The notes: generated from the sequence alone by a model not told the origin. A stretch of DNA of 64,000 nucleotides from Buddleja alternifolia (GCA_019426215.1 CM033392.1:35818814-35882813); one strand, 5' to 3'; shown: positions 1 through 10,666, numbered from the stretch's first letter. A program made the numbers and translations.

Positions 1-662
1 CAACCTCCTATTCCTCGTACAACAAGTTCACGAAAGTGATTTTGCTACCAGATACTGCCGAGTGCTTCTGCCTTTTAGTCGATGGAACGGTGGTGGGTTT
101 AGGGTGGAAGTTGGGTGGCAGGTGGCAGCAGGCGGTGGTTGTTTATAATGGTGAATATATATATATATATATATATTGTTGATAAATTATATAATAAGTT
201 TCTAATTTTTTATTCTAAATTTATTATAAATAAAAGATATTTAATACGGACCGTTGATCCCATCTCAATAGATCCAACGGTTGTTAGATTCAAGGGCAAA
301 ATTGTCTTATTGGGACTAAAATTTTATAACCACTTGCAAGATGGGCGAGTGGCGCGCGTAGAGAGGTAAATTGATGCTTTATTTTTTCTTAGGGAGGTTT
401 AGTGATAATTTTTATTTCATAGGGAGGCTTTTGAAGAATTTGGCTTATCATAGGGGGGTAAATGGTATTTTTCTCTAGAAATTTGAGGTGTCTTTACTGA
501 AATTGGGCCGACACACGCCAAGCGGTGTAATCGGTGAAATTGTTATAATTACCTTGATGGGATAAGCCTCAATACACTTAATACTGCAAAAAATTCAATT
601 ACTTGCTAGTGCAGAAAATAGCGAGGGACAATTTTTTCTTCTTAACTGTTTATGGAGAACAA
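1..662. other. Flanking DNA left of the nested cluster, no gene recognised
   Basis: This stretch lies outside element A and is the oldest layer on the left. It holds a short (TA)n run near 155-175 and an imperfect inverted pair around 246-290. Short reading frames here have no recognisable domain. The part near 360-480 has G-run motifs resembling ends of MULE-like elements, but I could not find a matching partner end. Confidence 0.5.
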
Positions 663-667
663 AAGAG
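663..667. repeat. Target-site duplication of element A, left copy (AAGAG)
   Basis: AAGAG directly precedes the TG start of A's left LTR. The same five bases directly follow the CA end of A's right LTR at 54574-54578. Five-base TSDs are typical of LTR retrotransposons, so the pair fixes both outer ends of the shell element although they are about 54 kb apart. Confidence 0.9.
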
Positions 668-2659
668 TGTAAGGATCGGTATGCCCCCACAAGCGATGCT
701 GGCGCAACGGAAGAAATAAAGTATGTGAATACACATATATAAAGGCATCCCAAGCTTGGGGGTCGAATTAATGCACAACAAAAACTAAAATACGAGTAAA
801 GAGGTTTTAAACCGATTACAAGGATTGTGGTTTTATTAAAATTAGGGTGTATAACCACAACACAAGGAAAACCACACCAAAAAACTTTGGCTCTCATTTT
901 CGAACCTCACCTCAACATGGAGGGATTCGAATAAAACCACCACAAGCTCTTAAAGCAAGAAGCCTCTACAAGGACACACCTCAAGCAAGTTCATACCTTA
1001 AGCAAAAGATTGGCTAGATATATGCTTTAAGGAAATGGAGTCTATGAAGTGAAAGGTGGAAAACAAGAAGAGTTACTAGAAGAAATATCTATGGAAGATA
1101 ATCTTCTATAACTAATCTTCAAGAAGAAGTTCTATGGAAGAAAGTCTTCAAGAAGCACAAGAGAAGCTAGAAGAAAACTCTAGAGAGGAAGTACGAAGCT
1201 CAAAGCTTTCTTTCCTTTAAGTTTTCATCAAGAATGAAAGAAGAGCAAAAAAAAAAAAACACTCTTATTTAAGCCTCAAATTCGGCCATAAGGAGATAGA
1301 GAGAGGAGAAGAGTTGCTTTTCCTCATTTTGGCAACTCCCATCTACCATCCCATGTGTAAGAAAAGTAGTTTCCATTTTCTTCTTCTTTCCAAAAACATC
1401 ACTATCAACTTTGACTAGCTTTGAATTTGAATCTTGTGACTTCATTTAATTAAGTACAACTTAATTAAAATGGCTTCCAAGTCTTCCAAGACTTGTTAAT
1501 TAAATAATCCTCATGATTAATTAATATTACAATTAGTAGCTTAAATAAATTTCCGGATAATAATAATTTTCGTTAATGATTAATCTCCAAGATTAATTAA
1601 TAGAACAATTATTTTCCCTAGCCTACTAATTAAAATGTCGTCCACTTAATCAATTAATCTCATTAAAAATTTCACTTTAATCCTAAACCAGAATAATATT
1701 CACATAGCAATTGAACTTTCTTGAGTAAGTGTGTAAACCCATTGTAGGTTCGTTCATGTACTAGTAGTAGGAACACAACCCCATTGTGCCTTTGCAATTT
1801 CATTGCTAGATTTAATTACTCCAAGTATTTTAATCCGACCAAGAATTAATTACCGATTAATTCATAGTTCCTACAAATCAAGGTTAGAACTAGCCACACG
1901 CCAAGAAGACCTAGCCATGAACGATTATTAGGTGACCTTTCCGCATTACGATTTTTGCATAAGTAAAATCCTTCCATCAAATATCCCGATCGAATCTAGG
2001 ACTTGGATGTCAGTTGAAATCCCAATAACTCGATTCTATGTATGTCGATCTAAGTGAGATTGACCAATTGATCCCACTGCGTCTCCTTATTGATACGACT
2101 CCGGCCGGAGGTTCCCATGGTCAATACACAGTGAAGTACATAGGATATGCGCCGATGCTAATGATCAGTGACAGATTCTCTCTTGGCACTCACGCGCCTC
2201 CGTACATAACCAGACCAGACCCAATATGCCGCACTTTATGACTCGCCTAGAATCGTGTGACAAATCTAAGCACAGTGGGTGATGCACGAGATGACCAATG
2301 GTGCCTCAAGTCATGAGGACCAATCTTAAGCCTACGTAACCGAGGAGATTCCAAATTCGACATTGACTCCAATATGGAATCTTGGCGGGGTTGTTCAGTT
2401 TACTCGATCCCTACGAGAACTCACGTACATGCACTGATGTACAACGTATCAGTATCCATGGAATAGGATACACTCTCCAAGAGTGTGCATTGTACGTGCA
2501 AGTCTTTACGAGTCATTGATATCCCTATATCAATGATTCTATGACTTGGAACATCTTTAAGACCACAACTTTAGAGACGTATTCCATGATTGGCATCCTC
2601 GATACCAAACACATCACATAACTTAAGAGTGATCTACACTACTACAGAAATGACCTATA

Positions 2660-2990
2660 ACAGCGTACCTATGATAGCGGTTTTGCAAAACCGCTGTGAT
2701 AGGGCTATTCGGTTCGGACCTATGACAGCGGTTTTGCAAAACCGCTGTGATAGGCGGACCTATGACAGCGGTTTTGCAAAACCGCTGTCATAAACGGACC
2801 TATGATAGCGGTTCACCCTGAACCGCTGTCATAGTGTCGGGATATGACAGCGGTTCGCCACGAACCGCTGTTATAAATTTTTCAGAAAAAAAAAGTTAAT
2901 AAAAAAGACAGCGGTTCACCCCGAACCGCTGTTAAAAAATAAAAAATAAAAAAAATCCTGTAACAGCGGTTCGTACCCAAACCGCTGTCA
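2660..2990. repeat. Left subterminal palindromic repeats of the CACTA element
   Basis: Five or more units, each a near-perfect palindrome built from ACAGCGGTT and its complement AACCGCTGT around a short centre (TTGCAA, CACCCTG or similar). Two units form perfect 24-bp palindromes, near 2723 and 2765. A matching set in the other orientation lies at 4262-4475. In CACTA elements such subterminal repeats bind transposase (family knowledge). Here the units are themselves palindromic and long. Confidence 0.8.
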
Positions 2991-3002
2991 TAGGCGATTG
3001 GG

Positions 3003-3265
3003 TTTTTAGCGAGGTAACCCGGCCACCCACCTAATTCTCTCACTCTCAAAATTTAAAACCCATTTCAACCTCTCTCTCACTACTCTCAGTCTCTCTCTCG
3101 ATCCCGCCCCCCCAAAAGCCCAGCACCACCGCCCCCAGCACCACCACATACCTGAGCCGCCGCCTCCGCCTCCGCCGCCACTACCACCACCACATACCTG
3201 CGCCGTCGCCGTCGCCGCCGCCACCACCACCACCGTAAGCCTCTTCTCTTTCTCTCCCTATATAT
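3003..3265 (+). other. GC-rich, pyrimidine-rich segment inside the CACTA element, possibly captured
   Basis: A CT-rich stretch followed by CCG/CCA triplet runs and then CT-rich sequence up to a (TA)n run differs sharply in composition from the AT-rich surroundings. It looks like the 5' untranslated region and first codons of a plant gene, with GTAAGC after the triplet run resembling a splice donor. The minus-strand reading frame there encodes only glycine-rich low-complexity sequence. Gene capture is an inference; simple repeat expansion would explain it equally well. Confidence 0.35.
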
Positions 3266-3905
3266 ATATACATGTATATGTGTGGGTGTATGTATATTTG
3301 TGTATGAGTGGGTGTATTTATATTTGTGTATATGTGGGTGTATGTATATTTGTGTATGTGTGGGTGTATTTATATTTGTGTATATGTGGGTGTATGTATA
3401 TTTGTGTATGTGTGGGTGTATGTATATTTGTGTATGTGTGGATGGGTGTATGTATATTTGTGTATATGTTGATGGGTGTATGTATATTTGTGTATATGTG
3501 GTTGTATGTATATTTGTGTATATGTTGATAGGTGTATGTATATTTATGTATATGTTGATGGGTGTATGTATATTTGTGTATATGTGGTTGTATGTATATT
3601 TCTGTATGTATATATGTGGATGGATGTATGTATATTTGTGTATGTATATATGTGGATGGGTGTATGTATATTTGTGTATATGTTAATGGGTGTATGTATA
3701 TTTGTGTATGTGTGGATGGGTGTATGTATATATGTTGATGGGTGTATGTATATTTGTGTATATGTTAATGGTTGTATGTATATTTGTGTATATGTTAATG
3801 GGTGTATGTATATTAGTGTATATGTTAATGGGTGTATGTATATTTGTGTATGTGTGGATGGGTGTATGTATATTTGTGTATGTGTGGGTGTATGTATATT
3901 TGTGT
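3266..3905 (+). repeat. Minisatellite of about 30-bp units inside the CACTA element
   Basis: About twenty variants of a unit built from GGGTGTATGTATATTTGTG plus TATATGTTGAT or TATGTGGAT, in tandem. Long overlapping reading frames in several frames here are by-products of the repeat: they encode only Met-Tyr-Val-Cys-Ile-Phe-type periodic sequence on the plus strand and Ile-His-Thr repeats on the minus strand. Confidence 0.85.
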
Positions 3906-3924
3906 ATTTACGAAAATATTTCTC

Positions 3925-4215
3925 GGTTGAAATTTTGTGGTGTCGGAATGACACGAAATTTGCACGGTCGTAGGAAAATGGCGTGTTGAACAAGACGTAT
4001 GCTATGCATTACGGTCTTGTGAATATAGCCATCTGAGATCGTTTAAGGCCTCAAATTTATGTTTTATTACGAAAATACCCTATTTTTGTAATAAAACGCA
4101 AATTTGAGGCCTTAAACGATCTCAGATGGCTAAAATCACAAGACCACAAGGCATCTTGTTTAGAATGCCGTTTTGCTATGACCGTGCGAATTTTGTGTCA
4201 TTCCGACATGGTAAC
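3925..4215. repeat. Large foldback (inverted repeat) inside the CACTA element
   Basis: Arms of about 135 bp face each other across a CCC centre at 4078-4080. GTTTTATTACGAAAATA on the left pairs with TATTTTTGTAATAAAAC on the right. Pairing continues outward through the GAGGCCTTAAACGATCTCAG block to GTCATTCCGACA near 4200. A transcript would form a long hairpin. Confidence 0.8.
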
Positions 4216-4640
4216 ATTATAAACGAGAAAATAAAATTAAAAAAAATAAATAAACGACCCTATAACAGCGGTTAATTCGGAACCGCTGTCATAGGGTCCA
4301 AATTAATTTTTTTTTTAACCCTATGACAGCGGTTCCGGAGGAACCGCTGTCATAGGGTTCACCCTACTACAGCGGTTTCTATGGAACCCCTGTCATAGGT
4401 CAAAACCATATAACAGCGGTACCTATGACAGCGGCTAAAACCGTTGTAATAGGGCCAAAAAAACCGCTGTTATAGGTCATTTCTGTAGTAGTGCTAGGGG
4501 ACTTTATCTAATTGCATAGATTGATAAGATAAAAAAGAATATGCCTTTTATTAAATAACTTGACAAGATACAATATAAGACTGTTTAAAGAGTCGGCTAC
4601 TACGCCCTACAAATGGCGCGCCGGACACCTAACTCTTTCA

Positions 4641-4655
4641 ATCTCCCACTTGCCC
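4641..4655 (-). promoter_or_regulatory. Polypurine tract of element A
   Basis: Read on the minus strand, AAGTGGGAGAT lies directly inside the left LTR. This is the usual Copia PPT, the primer for plus-strand DNA synthesis, and it confirms the minus orientation. Confidence 0.8.
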
Positions 4656-4743
4656 TAGAGCCAATTGCCAAAGCATTTTAGGCCCATCTTCTCAAGATGT
4701 CCCTCCAATACTCTTTGGCCCAAGGGTTTGGTAAAGGGGTCCG

Positions 4744-5050
4744 CTATGTTATTTGCTGAGTCCACACATTCCAATGGAACGTGCCTCTACGAATGATCTC
4801 TCTGATCAGATGGTATCGCCTTTCTATGTGCTTGGACCTCTGATGAGACCTTGGCTCTTTTGACTGTGCAATAGCCCCATTGTTATCACAGTACAATCGT
4901 ACAGGATCAACAATAGATGGAATAACACCCAACTCTTGGATGAAGTTCCTCATCCAAACAGCTTCTTTTGCAACCGCCCAGGCTGCAATGTACTCAGCCT
5001 TTGTGGTGGAGTCAGCAATATTTCCTGTTTGGAACACTTCCAGCTGACCG
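4744..5050 (-). pseudogene. Element A RNase H, C-terminal half (broken)
   Basis: The minus-strand frame encodes the end of a Copia RNase H: an ADSTTKAEYIA motif with the catalytic-region Glu, then LYCDNNGAIA and KHIERRYHLIRE, all standard for this family. The end is shifted out of frame near 4750 relative to the usual tail. The N-terminal half of the same domain lies at 32047-32444, on the far side of element B, whose 5-bp TSD separates them. This 27 kb split is the clearest evidence for the B insertion. Confidence 0.88.
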
Positions 5051-5055
5051 CTCCA
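5051..5055. repeat. Target-site duplication of element B, left copy (CTCCA)
   Basis: CTCCA precedes the TG of B's 5' LTR and recurs directly after the CA of its 3' LTR at 32042-32046. Confidence 0.9.
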
Positions 5056-5306
5056 TGATAAGAGGTATTTTTACGTGTTTTTAAGACCGTAATTCTTATG
5101 ATTTGGATTCACTTATTGCTTAAATCATGTCACATTTGCATTTAATAGGTTTGTTAAGTGAATACAGGTAATAAATGAGAATACATGAAGAAAAGGGAAG
5201 AAAAACGATGTACAAAACAAGTTCAAGCATGTTTTTCAACACCTAGGCGGTTTATGCATCTCCTACCACATTCGAGCGATAATTCCGTACATTTCAAGAC
5301 CGACTT
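5056..5306 (+). repeat. Element B 5' LTR, first part
   Basis: Matches 30122-30371 of the 3' LTR with a handful of differences. It stops at GACTT, the duplication made by insertion C, and resumes at 24399. Confidence 0.9.
5302..5306. repeat. Target-site duplication of element C, left copy (GACTT)
   Basis: GACTT precedes element C and recurs at 24394-24398. The uninterrupted site, with one GACTT, is present in B's 3' LTR near 30367. Confidence 0.92.
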
Positions 5307-7064
5307 TGTTGGTCCCAAGTGGTATACGAAAGGGTCTAGAAGGGGGGGGGGGGGTTGAATAGACCCTGAAGTCTTTTTCGACTTCTTAAAAATTCGTATC
5401 ACTTTGAAATATTTGAACGCTTGACAAGTTTAAGCGCTGGATGTGGCGCTTGAGAAACGTTAACTTAGACTCGGTGATTTCAACGCTTACCAAAGTAGGG
5501 CAGAGTTTAGTCACTAAATCAGGGTTAGCACAGCGGAAATGTTTTTATAGCTTAGCGTTCGTTTTAACCAATTAGTCGCTTATTAGTTTTAAATGCCTTT
5601 TCAAGATATAATATGACAGTATAATGTAAGACAATAAAACAGTAAATGACACAAAATATTTGTAAGGTTCACTGGGTGATGTAATCCCAGCTACGTCCTT
5701 CTTCTCCTTTTATCAGGGAGGTTTTTCCACTATGATGATTATCGAAGAGTCACACAGAGACTTCTACAAGATAGAGGGAGATTGTATATGATCTTGGAAC
5801 TCCTTGGTCACACGGATTTCACCTCCACTAAAGATCTTCTATTCCCTTGCTTCTTTCACTCAGAAATGGTGCAAGTTACTTTTGATCTCGGAACTCCTTG
5901 GTCACACAGATTTCAGCTCCAAAAGAGATCAACTTCAACAAGCTTCTTTTACACAAAAATACTGCTTGCAAGTCAACCAGCTTTCTCACTCAGATGAAAG
6001 GTGTAGATGGTTTTGGTCACGGGTTTGTTTGTTTTTGGAAAGTTCAAACAACTTGAGGATATCTCAATGGTAGTATATGTTCTTCTTAAAAAGAGATTTG
6101 AGATATGGGTGACTGTCTCTAGAATATTTGTAAAAAGCTTATATGAATATTTGGCTATGATTTTTAGTAAGCTTTTCTTTCAACAAGGTAGGTATTTTTG
6201 TGTGTGTCACTTTCTCATCATTTTTCTTGTTTGTTGAAAGAGCTATTTATAAGGTATTGGTGGTTTTTGTCCGTTTGACTCGGTTGGAGTCTCGTTTCCC
6301 CAAACATTCCTTGAGTTCAGACATTTCTAACTTTGGGTATATTTAATTGGTTGGGCATGGTCTTGGTTTCATAAACCTGACAGTCTAGGTCAAAGATATG
6401 GCTTGCCCATAAGTTATAGTGCTTATATTTTAATAGCACTTATCCGACTTTTAATGCATCTTGTTTTATTTCCGTTGGAAATGATTCGTCCGTTTGATTC
6501 ATGCATTTTTTAAGTCTTTGGATGGTTTTGGGTCTAAATTCTTTTTCAGGTTACGTTCTTTGTAGGTTGTGTTGGTTTAACCTTTTTTTTTGGACGCTTG
6601 CTGAAGAGAGTAGTTATTCTTGTGTATCAGACGCTTGGACTGATCCTGACTTTCTTTTCTTTATTTCAGACGCTTACTCTTCAATCTTGTCTTGATGGTC
6701 TCACTGAAAATTTCGTCATTTCACTTGATGTTGAGTATTCGGCCTGAGTTATCCATTCGTAGTTTGAGCACTGGGATAATCCCTAAAGCGTTTGACAGAC
6801 GCTTCAAGATATCTTTATCCATTGTAGCTTTAGACGCTTGATCTTCACCTTCATCACTTGGTAGACTCACCCAGAATTTTCCTAAGTGTTTTAATGTCAC
6901 ATACTTAGTCTAAGGAATTCTACAAAGATAAATACTATAAGCCTAAGATAAATAAGCTTTCAGGTACTTATACATAACATTCTATGAAAGCTTTCACACT
7001 TTTCGGAGTCTAACAGAAAGTCCTATTTATCATCATCAAAACATCTAATATGAAATTCCTAACA
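5307..7064 (-). repeat. Element C left LTR (3' LTR in element sense)
   Basis: TG...CA, 1,758 bp, ending CTAACA next to the PPT. It differs from the right LTR mainly by a 13-G versus 10-G run near 5342 and a few substitutions. It holds many AACGCTT/GACGCTT motifs and, on the minus strand, a TATA-like TTATAAATAG at 6243-6252. Small plus-strand reading frames here recur identically in the right LTR and are not genes. Confidence 0.92.
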
Positions 7065-7085
7065 ATTTCCCCCTTTTTGATGATG
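7065..7085 (-). promoter_or_regulatory. Element C polypurine tract with Sirevirus signature
   Basis: Read on the minus strand, CATCATCAAAAAGGGGGAAA abuts the LTR. A G-rich PPT preceded by a CATCATC block is a conserved Sirevirus trait (family knowledge) and supports that assignment. Confidence 0.85.
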
Positions 7086-7246
7086 GCAATACTTATTTGT
7101 TTCAAGTGTTAGATACCTGAAGGTTAGCGTAAATTAGTAAGTTAGTTTGAGCTTTAACGAGATGTTTCAGCTGTAAAATGCATTTTATATATATATTTCA
7201 TAGTGCAGGCATTTTACAACTACAAAGAGAGAGGCACAAGTAAAAA

Positions 7247-10200
7247 TTAAGATCGTGGCTTGATCTTGTATCTCTTAGTCATTTCAGCACGGATTGCTTC
7301 AGTTATCTGATCTTCTAACGTCATCATTGCCGCATGATCTTTACTGATTATGTGCTTGTTTTCTTGAACTTGTCGTGCCTTAAAGGCAATGAAGTGTTTA
7401 TCCCATTCCTCTGGACTGATGCCTATGTATCGTAGGCAAATTCTGAAGGTTTGGTCGAAATCAGACATTTTTCTTTCTAAGGCTAATACTGCTGGATCAG
7501 TTGGTTCTGGAATTGATGCTCTGAGAAGAGGAATGTCAAACTGTTCAAGCAGTGCTCTTGAAGGCAACGGAAGAGTTGGATAGAGCACTCTGGGGGTTTC
7601 TTTCTTGTTGGACGCTTCAACCGATGTGGTTACCCAAGAGGGATAGGGATACCTTGGTTCTGCACTCAGTGTGAGAGAAGTATCAACGTGTTGACGCTTG
7701 GATGGTGGAGGAGGAGCTTGATCTTTAGATGTTGACGATTTCCTCTTTTCTCCCTTCTTTTCCCCCTTATTGCCATCATCAGTCTGTATGAAATGCTGAG
7801 TAAGAAGACTGACTTGAGCAGCAATCTGAGCGACAGAGGCCTCAAGAGTGGTTAGACGCTGGTCGAAATGTTCTTTCATAACCAGGAGTTGAGCTTGATT
7901 AGCGTCTGTGAGAGAGGTCTCGAGAGCCGTGAATCTATCTTGTAGATCATTGGTTAAAGCCACATGACTTTCCTGAGTAGCTGAAGATAGTTGCTGTATT
8001 TGAGTGAGGCATTCAGCCATGGACGGTTGAGCGTGTGGAAGTGCAGGGCGGACTTGAGGCTTAAAACGAGATGTGTGTTTGAGAGATTCAATAGATACTT
8101 GATTAGTAGGATCAAATACTGTTCCTCGAAGCTCTGGAGCAGTGTTGGACTCGGTGGAGGCAGTAGAGTCGGATTCAGTTGGAGTGGGAGAATGAGGCGC
8201 TTGAGGTAACTCTAATAGGCGCTCAGGAGCAGTTAACAGTTCAGCGGGTGCTGCAGGAAAGTCTGATTCTATTAGGCTAAAGTCCGTAAACCGAAAGTCC
8301 AAGCTGGCAAACGGTTCATCTGCATATGGATACGTAGCAGTCTGCAGGAGTTCATTCAAATGTAGAGTGGGGAGATGAGTACCTTGAATGAACGTTCTGA
8401 TAGGACTATCCAGTGCCCTGATATACAGTGGCCCGAGGATATCTAGCACATGAGTGGGAAAGAGTTTGGAGGGCGCTTTGCAGATAGAGAATAAGGCATC
8501 TGGGCAATAGTGTTGTGAGAAGCCAATTAGCCGATCTGTTGGGAGAGTCTTCGGTTTCCGAGAGGCGGGAACGCGGAGCTGGTAATACTCTTCCAAGTAT
8601 GGGTAGATGGCTGAAGCAAGCGCTTGAGATCTTTCTAGCAGCGATAAACCAAAATCATAGTGACTGGAGACTTCTTGTCGAATAGACGGAAGTAGTGGAT
8701 ATCCTCTGAAAGAATTGATCCGAGAGCCATCCCATTGTCGCAGATTGTCTGTGAAGATTTTGTCGAATAGAGAGACTGGAGGCGTAATTGCCATCATGAG
8801 AGAAAAGTTGTCTTCACATTGGCTAGGGGTGCAGTTCAGACAGGACATGGGAGAGGAACCGCTGGTGGACGCTTGATCATCAAAGCGTAGAGAAGAGTTG
8901 GCCAGTTTGTGCAACGCTTGTCTTAAGCGGTGTTCAGGTTGATGGCGGATCAGAGGCAGCTTCAGAACGGGTCCAAGTCTATGCTGGCGCTGCGTCAGCA
9001 TGTAGCGTGCAAATTTGGTCCTTTTATCATGAATCCCTAGTCTGAACAGATGGGGAGCACTAACCAAGTCTTCAAATTTATACTTGTCACCCATGTAAGC
9101 TTCAGCCCATCGTATCTCAGTCATACAATACTCAGTTCCTGCATTAAGTATAGCACGAAACCCTTGGTGATGAATATCACAGATGGATTCAAAACGATAC
9201 CTGTCGGGTTGGTAGTTAGCGTTCCAGACGCAGTCAAAATATGCATCGGTTTCAAGTTGAATCATCTCGGTCAGGGATGCTGGACGCTCACCGGCATGTA
9301 CTCCTTTATTCTTCCACAGGAGGAGAGGATTAGCTGAGTTCTTGTTTTCCTCGCTTTTGACCAGTGTTAGAGAGTGAGAATATCCTTCTCTGTTTAGTAG
9401 CTCTTCCGTTGGGTTCAGAAGCTGATCCTGACGCTCATAGACTCTGATGTTGTAGTCGCGGAGAGCGAAGCCAGTGGGTTTGCTTGTCCCACAGTCCAGA
9501 TAATAAGCTAAGTCAACTTCAGCTCTAGGAGTTGTGCCTCCTTGCCGCTGAGCTTGGAGAGTGACAGAAGCCGGGATGTGTGTGGGAGTCTTTCCGAGTT
9601 CAAGCGCTTTGTAGTAAGCTTCATCAGCTGGGGTGGAGGCTGTATTAAAGAGAGTGTTGCGTACAGCCAGATCAAACTTTATGAGCTTGGCGATATCATT
9701 TTCGGCATTGATAAGACTTTCTTCATTGTAACCTGCAGGTATGAAGTTTTCTGCGGGCGCTGGAGGCAAATACTCGACTGAGTGATCGATAGTCTTTGAG
9801 GGATCCAGCTTGAAGAAGTGTCGATGGATCACAACGTCGTTAGCATCGCTCTGACCTTCTGAGCGTGCCTCTGTTGTACTAGGTAATGCAAGCAATGGTT
9901 GAGCCCTTGGGATTTCAGGTTCATCCGGCTCGAGATTTGTAGATTCGATGGCAGCTTCATGTGCGATGGCCACAATTTGGGTCATATCAACATCCAGATG
10001 GACATCAACTGGTGGTTCGGAGGATGATATCGGGACAGCAGCTATGGCTTGATCTCTTTGTGTAGTCTCAGAAGAGATGGCAGCAGTTGGACGCTTACGC
10101 CTTTTGAAGATACGCTTCACATTTATACCTTCGGCGGGGAACGCTTGAGTCTGTGAAACTGCAGGTTCTTCAAAGTCAATATTCTTGAGAACCTTTTCCA

Positions 10201-10666
10201 GATCTTTCCGACTAATGAGGGGTACAGAATCCTCGTCATCTTCATCGTTTTTAATAGGTTGAGCCTTGGGCTTTCGAGGAGCCCGTTTCTTTGTGACAGT
10301 GGGACGCTTCACAGTACGTTTGGCTTTCTCCTGATCTGGACGCTCAGCCTCCTCATCTGACGCTGCGCGGACAACTTGGCGCTCAGAGAGAGCCTTAGTA
10401 GCACCTCCAACTTTGGGTGGATTGAAGAGATTATTGATGATTCTTGGCCCATAGAACTTATGCTTGGCCACGGTGACTCCTGCTGAAGAGGTGCACTCTG
10501 CTCGAAAGAGTAGATCACTTAAAACTAGACCATAAGGTCTGTTTGAAGTGCGTAAACTGTCTCTGAACCTGCTGAATATATAGGCGCTCCAGTTGATCTT
10601 TATCTTGAGTAGGATGGCAGTCATCATCTGGAACTGGGTTGGGTTGATTTTGTCGAAGGTTCCCAC
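7247..10666 (-). CDS. Element C post-pol ORF (Sirevirus env-like position), 1,139 aa
   Basis: This is an uninterrupted frame that starts at an ATG 43 nt inside the end of pol, in a different frame. The N-terminus (MGTFDKINPTQFQMM, then RPYGLVLSDLLF) resembles the extra ORF found after pol in SIRE/Maximus-type elements. The middle is Pro/Ala/Ser-rich. A heptad-rich, probable coiled-coil stretch covers about residues 885-960, followed by a basic segment (GEKKGEKRKSS) and a PPPPSKR proline tract. I see no clear signal peptide or membrane anchor, so the label env-like refers to position only; function is unknown. The overlap suggests reinitiation or a subgenomic message, both inferences. It is open end to end while pol is broken, as expected of a young insertion. 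Confidence 0.8.
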   Translation of the reverse strand: MGTFDKINPTQFQMMTAILLKIKINWSAYIFSRFRDSLRTSNRPYGLVLSDLLFRAECTSSAGVTVAKHKFYGPRIINNLFNPPKVGGATKALSERQVVRAASDEEAERPDQEKAKRTVKRPTVTKKRAPRKPKAQPIKNDEDDEDSVPLISRKDLEKVLKNIDFEEPAVSQTQAFPAEGINVKRIFKRRKRPTAAISSETTQRDQAIAAVPISSSEPPVDVHLDVDMTQIVAIAHEAAIESTNLEPDEPEIPRAQPLLALPSTTEARSEGQSDANDVVIHRHFFKLDPSKTIDHSVEYLPPAPAENFIPAGYNEESLINAENDIAKLIKFDLAVRNTLFNTASTPADEAYYKALELGKTPTHIPASVTLQAQRQGGTTPRAEVDLAYYLDCGTSKPTGFALRDYNIRVYERQDQLLNPTEELLNREGYSHSLTLVKSEENKNSANPLLLWKNKGVHAGERPASLTEMIQLETDAYFDCVWNANYQPDRYRFESICDIHHQGFRAILNAGTEYCMTEIRWAEAYMGDKYKFEDLVSAPHLFRLGIHDKRTKFARYMLTQRQHRLGPVLKLPLIRHQPEHRLRQALHKLANSSLRFDDQASTSGSSPMSCLNCTPSQCEDNFSLMMAITPPVSLFDKIFTDNLRQWDGSRINSFRGYPLLPSIRQEVSSHYDFGLSLLERSQALASAIYPYLEEYYQLRVPASRKPKTLPTDRLIGFSQHYCPDALFSICKAPSKLFPTHVLDILGPLYIRALDSPIRTFIQGTHLPTLHLNELLQTATYPYADEPFASLDFRFTDFSLIESDFPAAPAELLTAPERLLELPQAPHSPTPTESDSTASTESNTAPELRGTVFDPTNQVSIESLKHTSRFKPQVRPALPHAQPSMAECLTQIQQLSSATQESHVALTNDLQDRFTALETSLTDANQAQLLVMKEHFDQRLTTLEASVAQIAAQVSLLTQHFIQTDDGNKGEKKGEKRKSSTSKDQAPPPPSKRQHVDTSLTLSAEPRYPYPSWVTTSVEASNKKETPRVLYPTLPLPSRALLEQFDIPLLRASIPEPTDPAVLALERKMSDFDQTFRICLRYIGISPEEWDKHFIAFKARQVQENKHIISKDHAAMMTLEDQITEAIRAEMTKRYKIKPRS

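Larger units (their letters stand above)
2637..4493. mobile_element. Non-autonomous CACTA (En/Spm) DNA transposon, 1,857 bp
   Basis: The ends are perfect terminal inverted repeats beginning CACTACTACAGAAATGACC. The insert is flanked by the 3-bp TSD CTA at 2634-2636 and 4494-4496. The empty site survives in A's other LTR, near 54425-54436, where the flanks join with a single CTA; this proves the insertion. Subterminal zones (2650-2990 and 4258-4480) hold many copies of an ACAGCGGTT motif arranged as palindromes, the layout expected of transposase-binding repeats in this superfamily. No transposase ORF is present. The interior holds a GC-rich segment, a 30-bp-type minisatellite and a large foldback, listed separately. 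Confidence 0.93.
668..4640 (-). repeat. Left LTR of element A (its 3' LTR), interrupted by a CACTA transposon
   Basis: The LTR begins TGTAAGGATCGG and ends CTCTTTCA. It matches the right-hand copy in three blocks: 668-986 with 36981-37290, 1890-2595 with 42544-43245, and 4494-4640 with 54425-54573. Removing the CACTA insert and its TSD leaves about 2,113 bp. The part near 1440-1880 is rich in TTAATTAA-like palindromes and is AT-rich. Small reading frames inside have no recognisable protein similarity. Confidence 0.88.

Noticed and set aside
668..1020. Independent transposon starting at TGTAAGGATCGG
   Set aside because: The match at 36981, the PBS beside it and the AAGAG duplications show it is the edge of A's LTR.
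3006..3233. Glycine-rich minus-strand ORF
   Set aside because: Reverse reading of CCG/CCA triplet runs; no domain and no start context.
3280..3993. Long overlapping reading frames on both strands
   Set aside because: They lie in a 30-bp-type minisatellite; period and frame openness come from the repeat, and the proteins are low complexity.
5782..6695. Several plus-strand ORFs in the C LTR
   Set aside because: Repeated identically in the other LTR (23110-24024), in noncoding LTR sequence opposite to element orientation.
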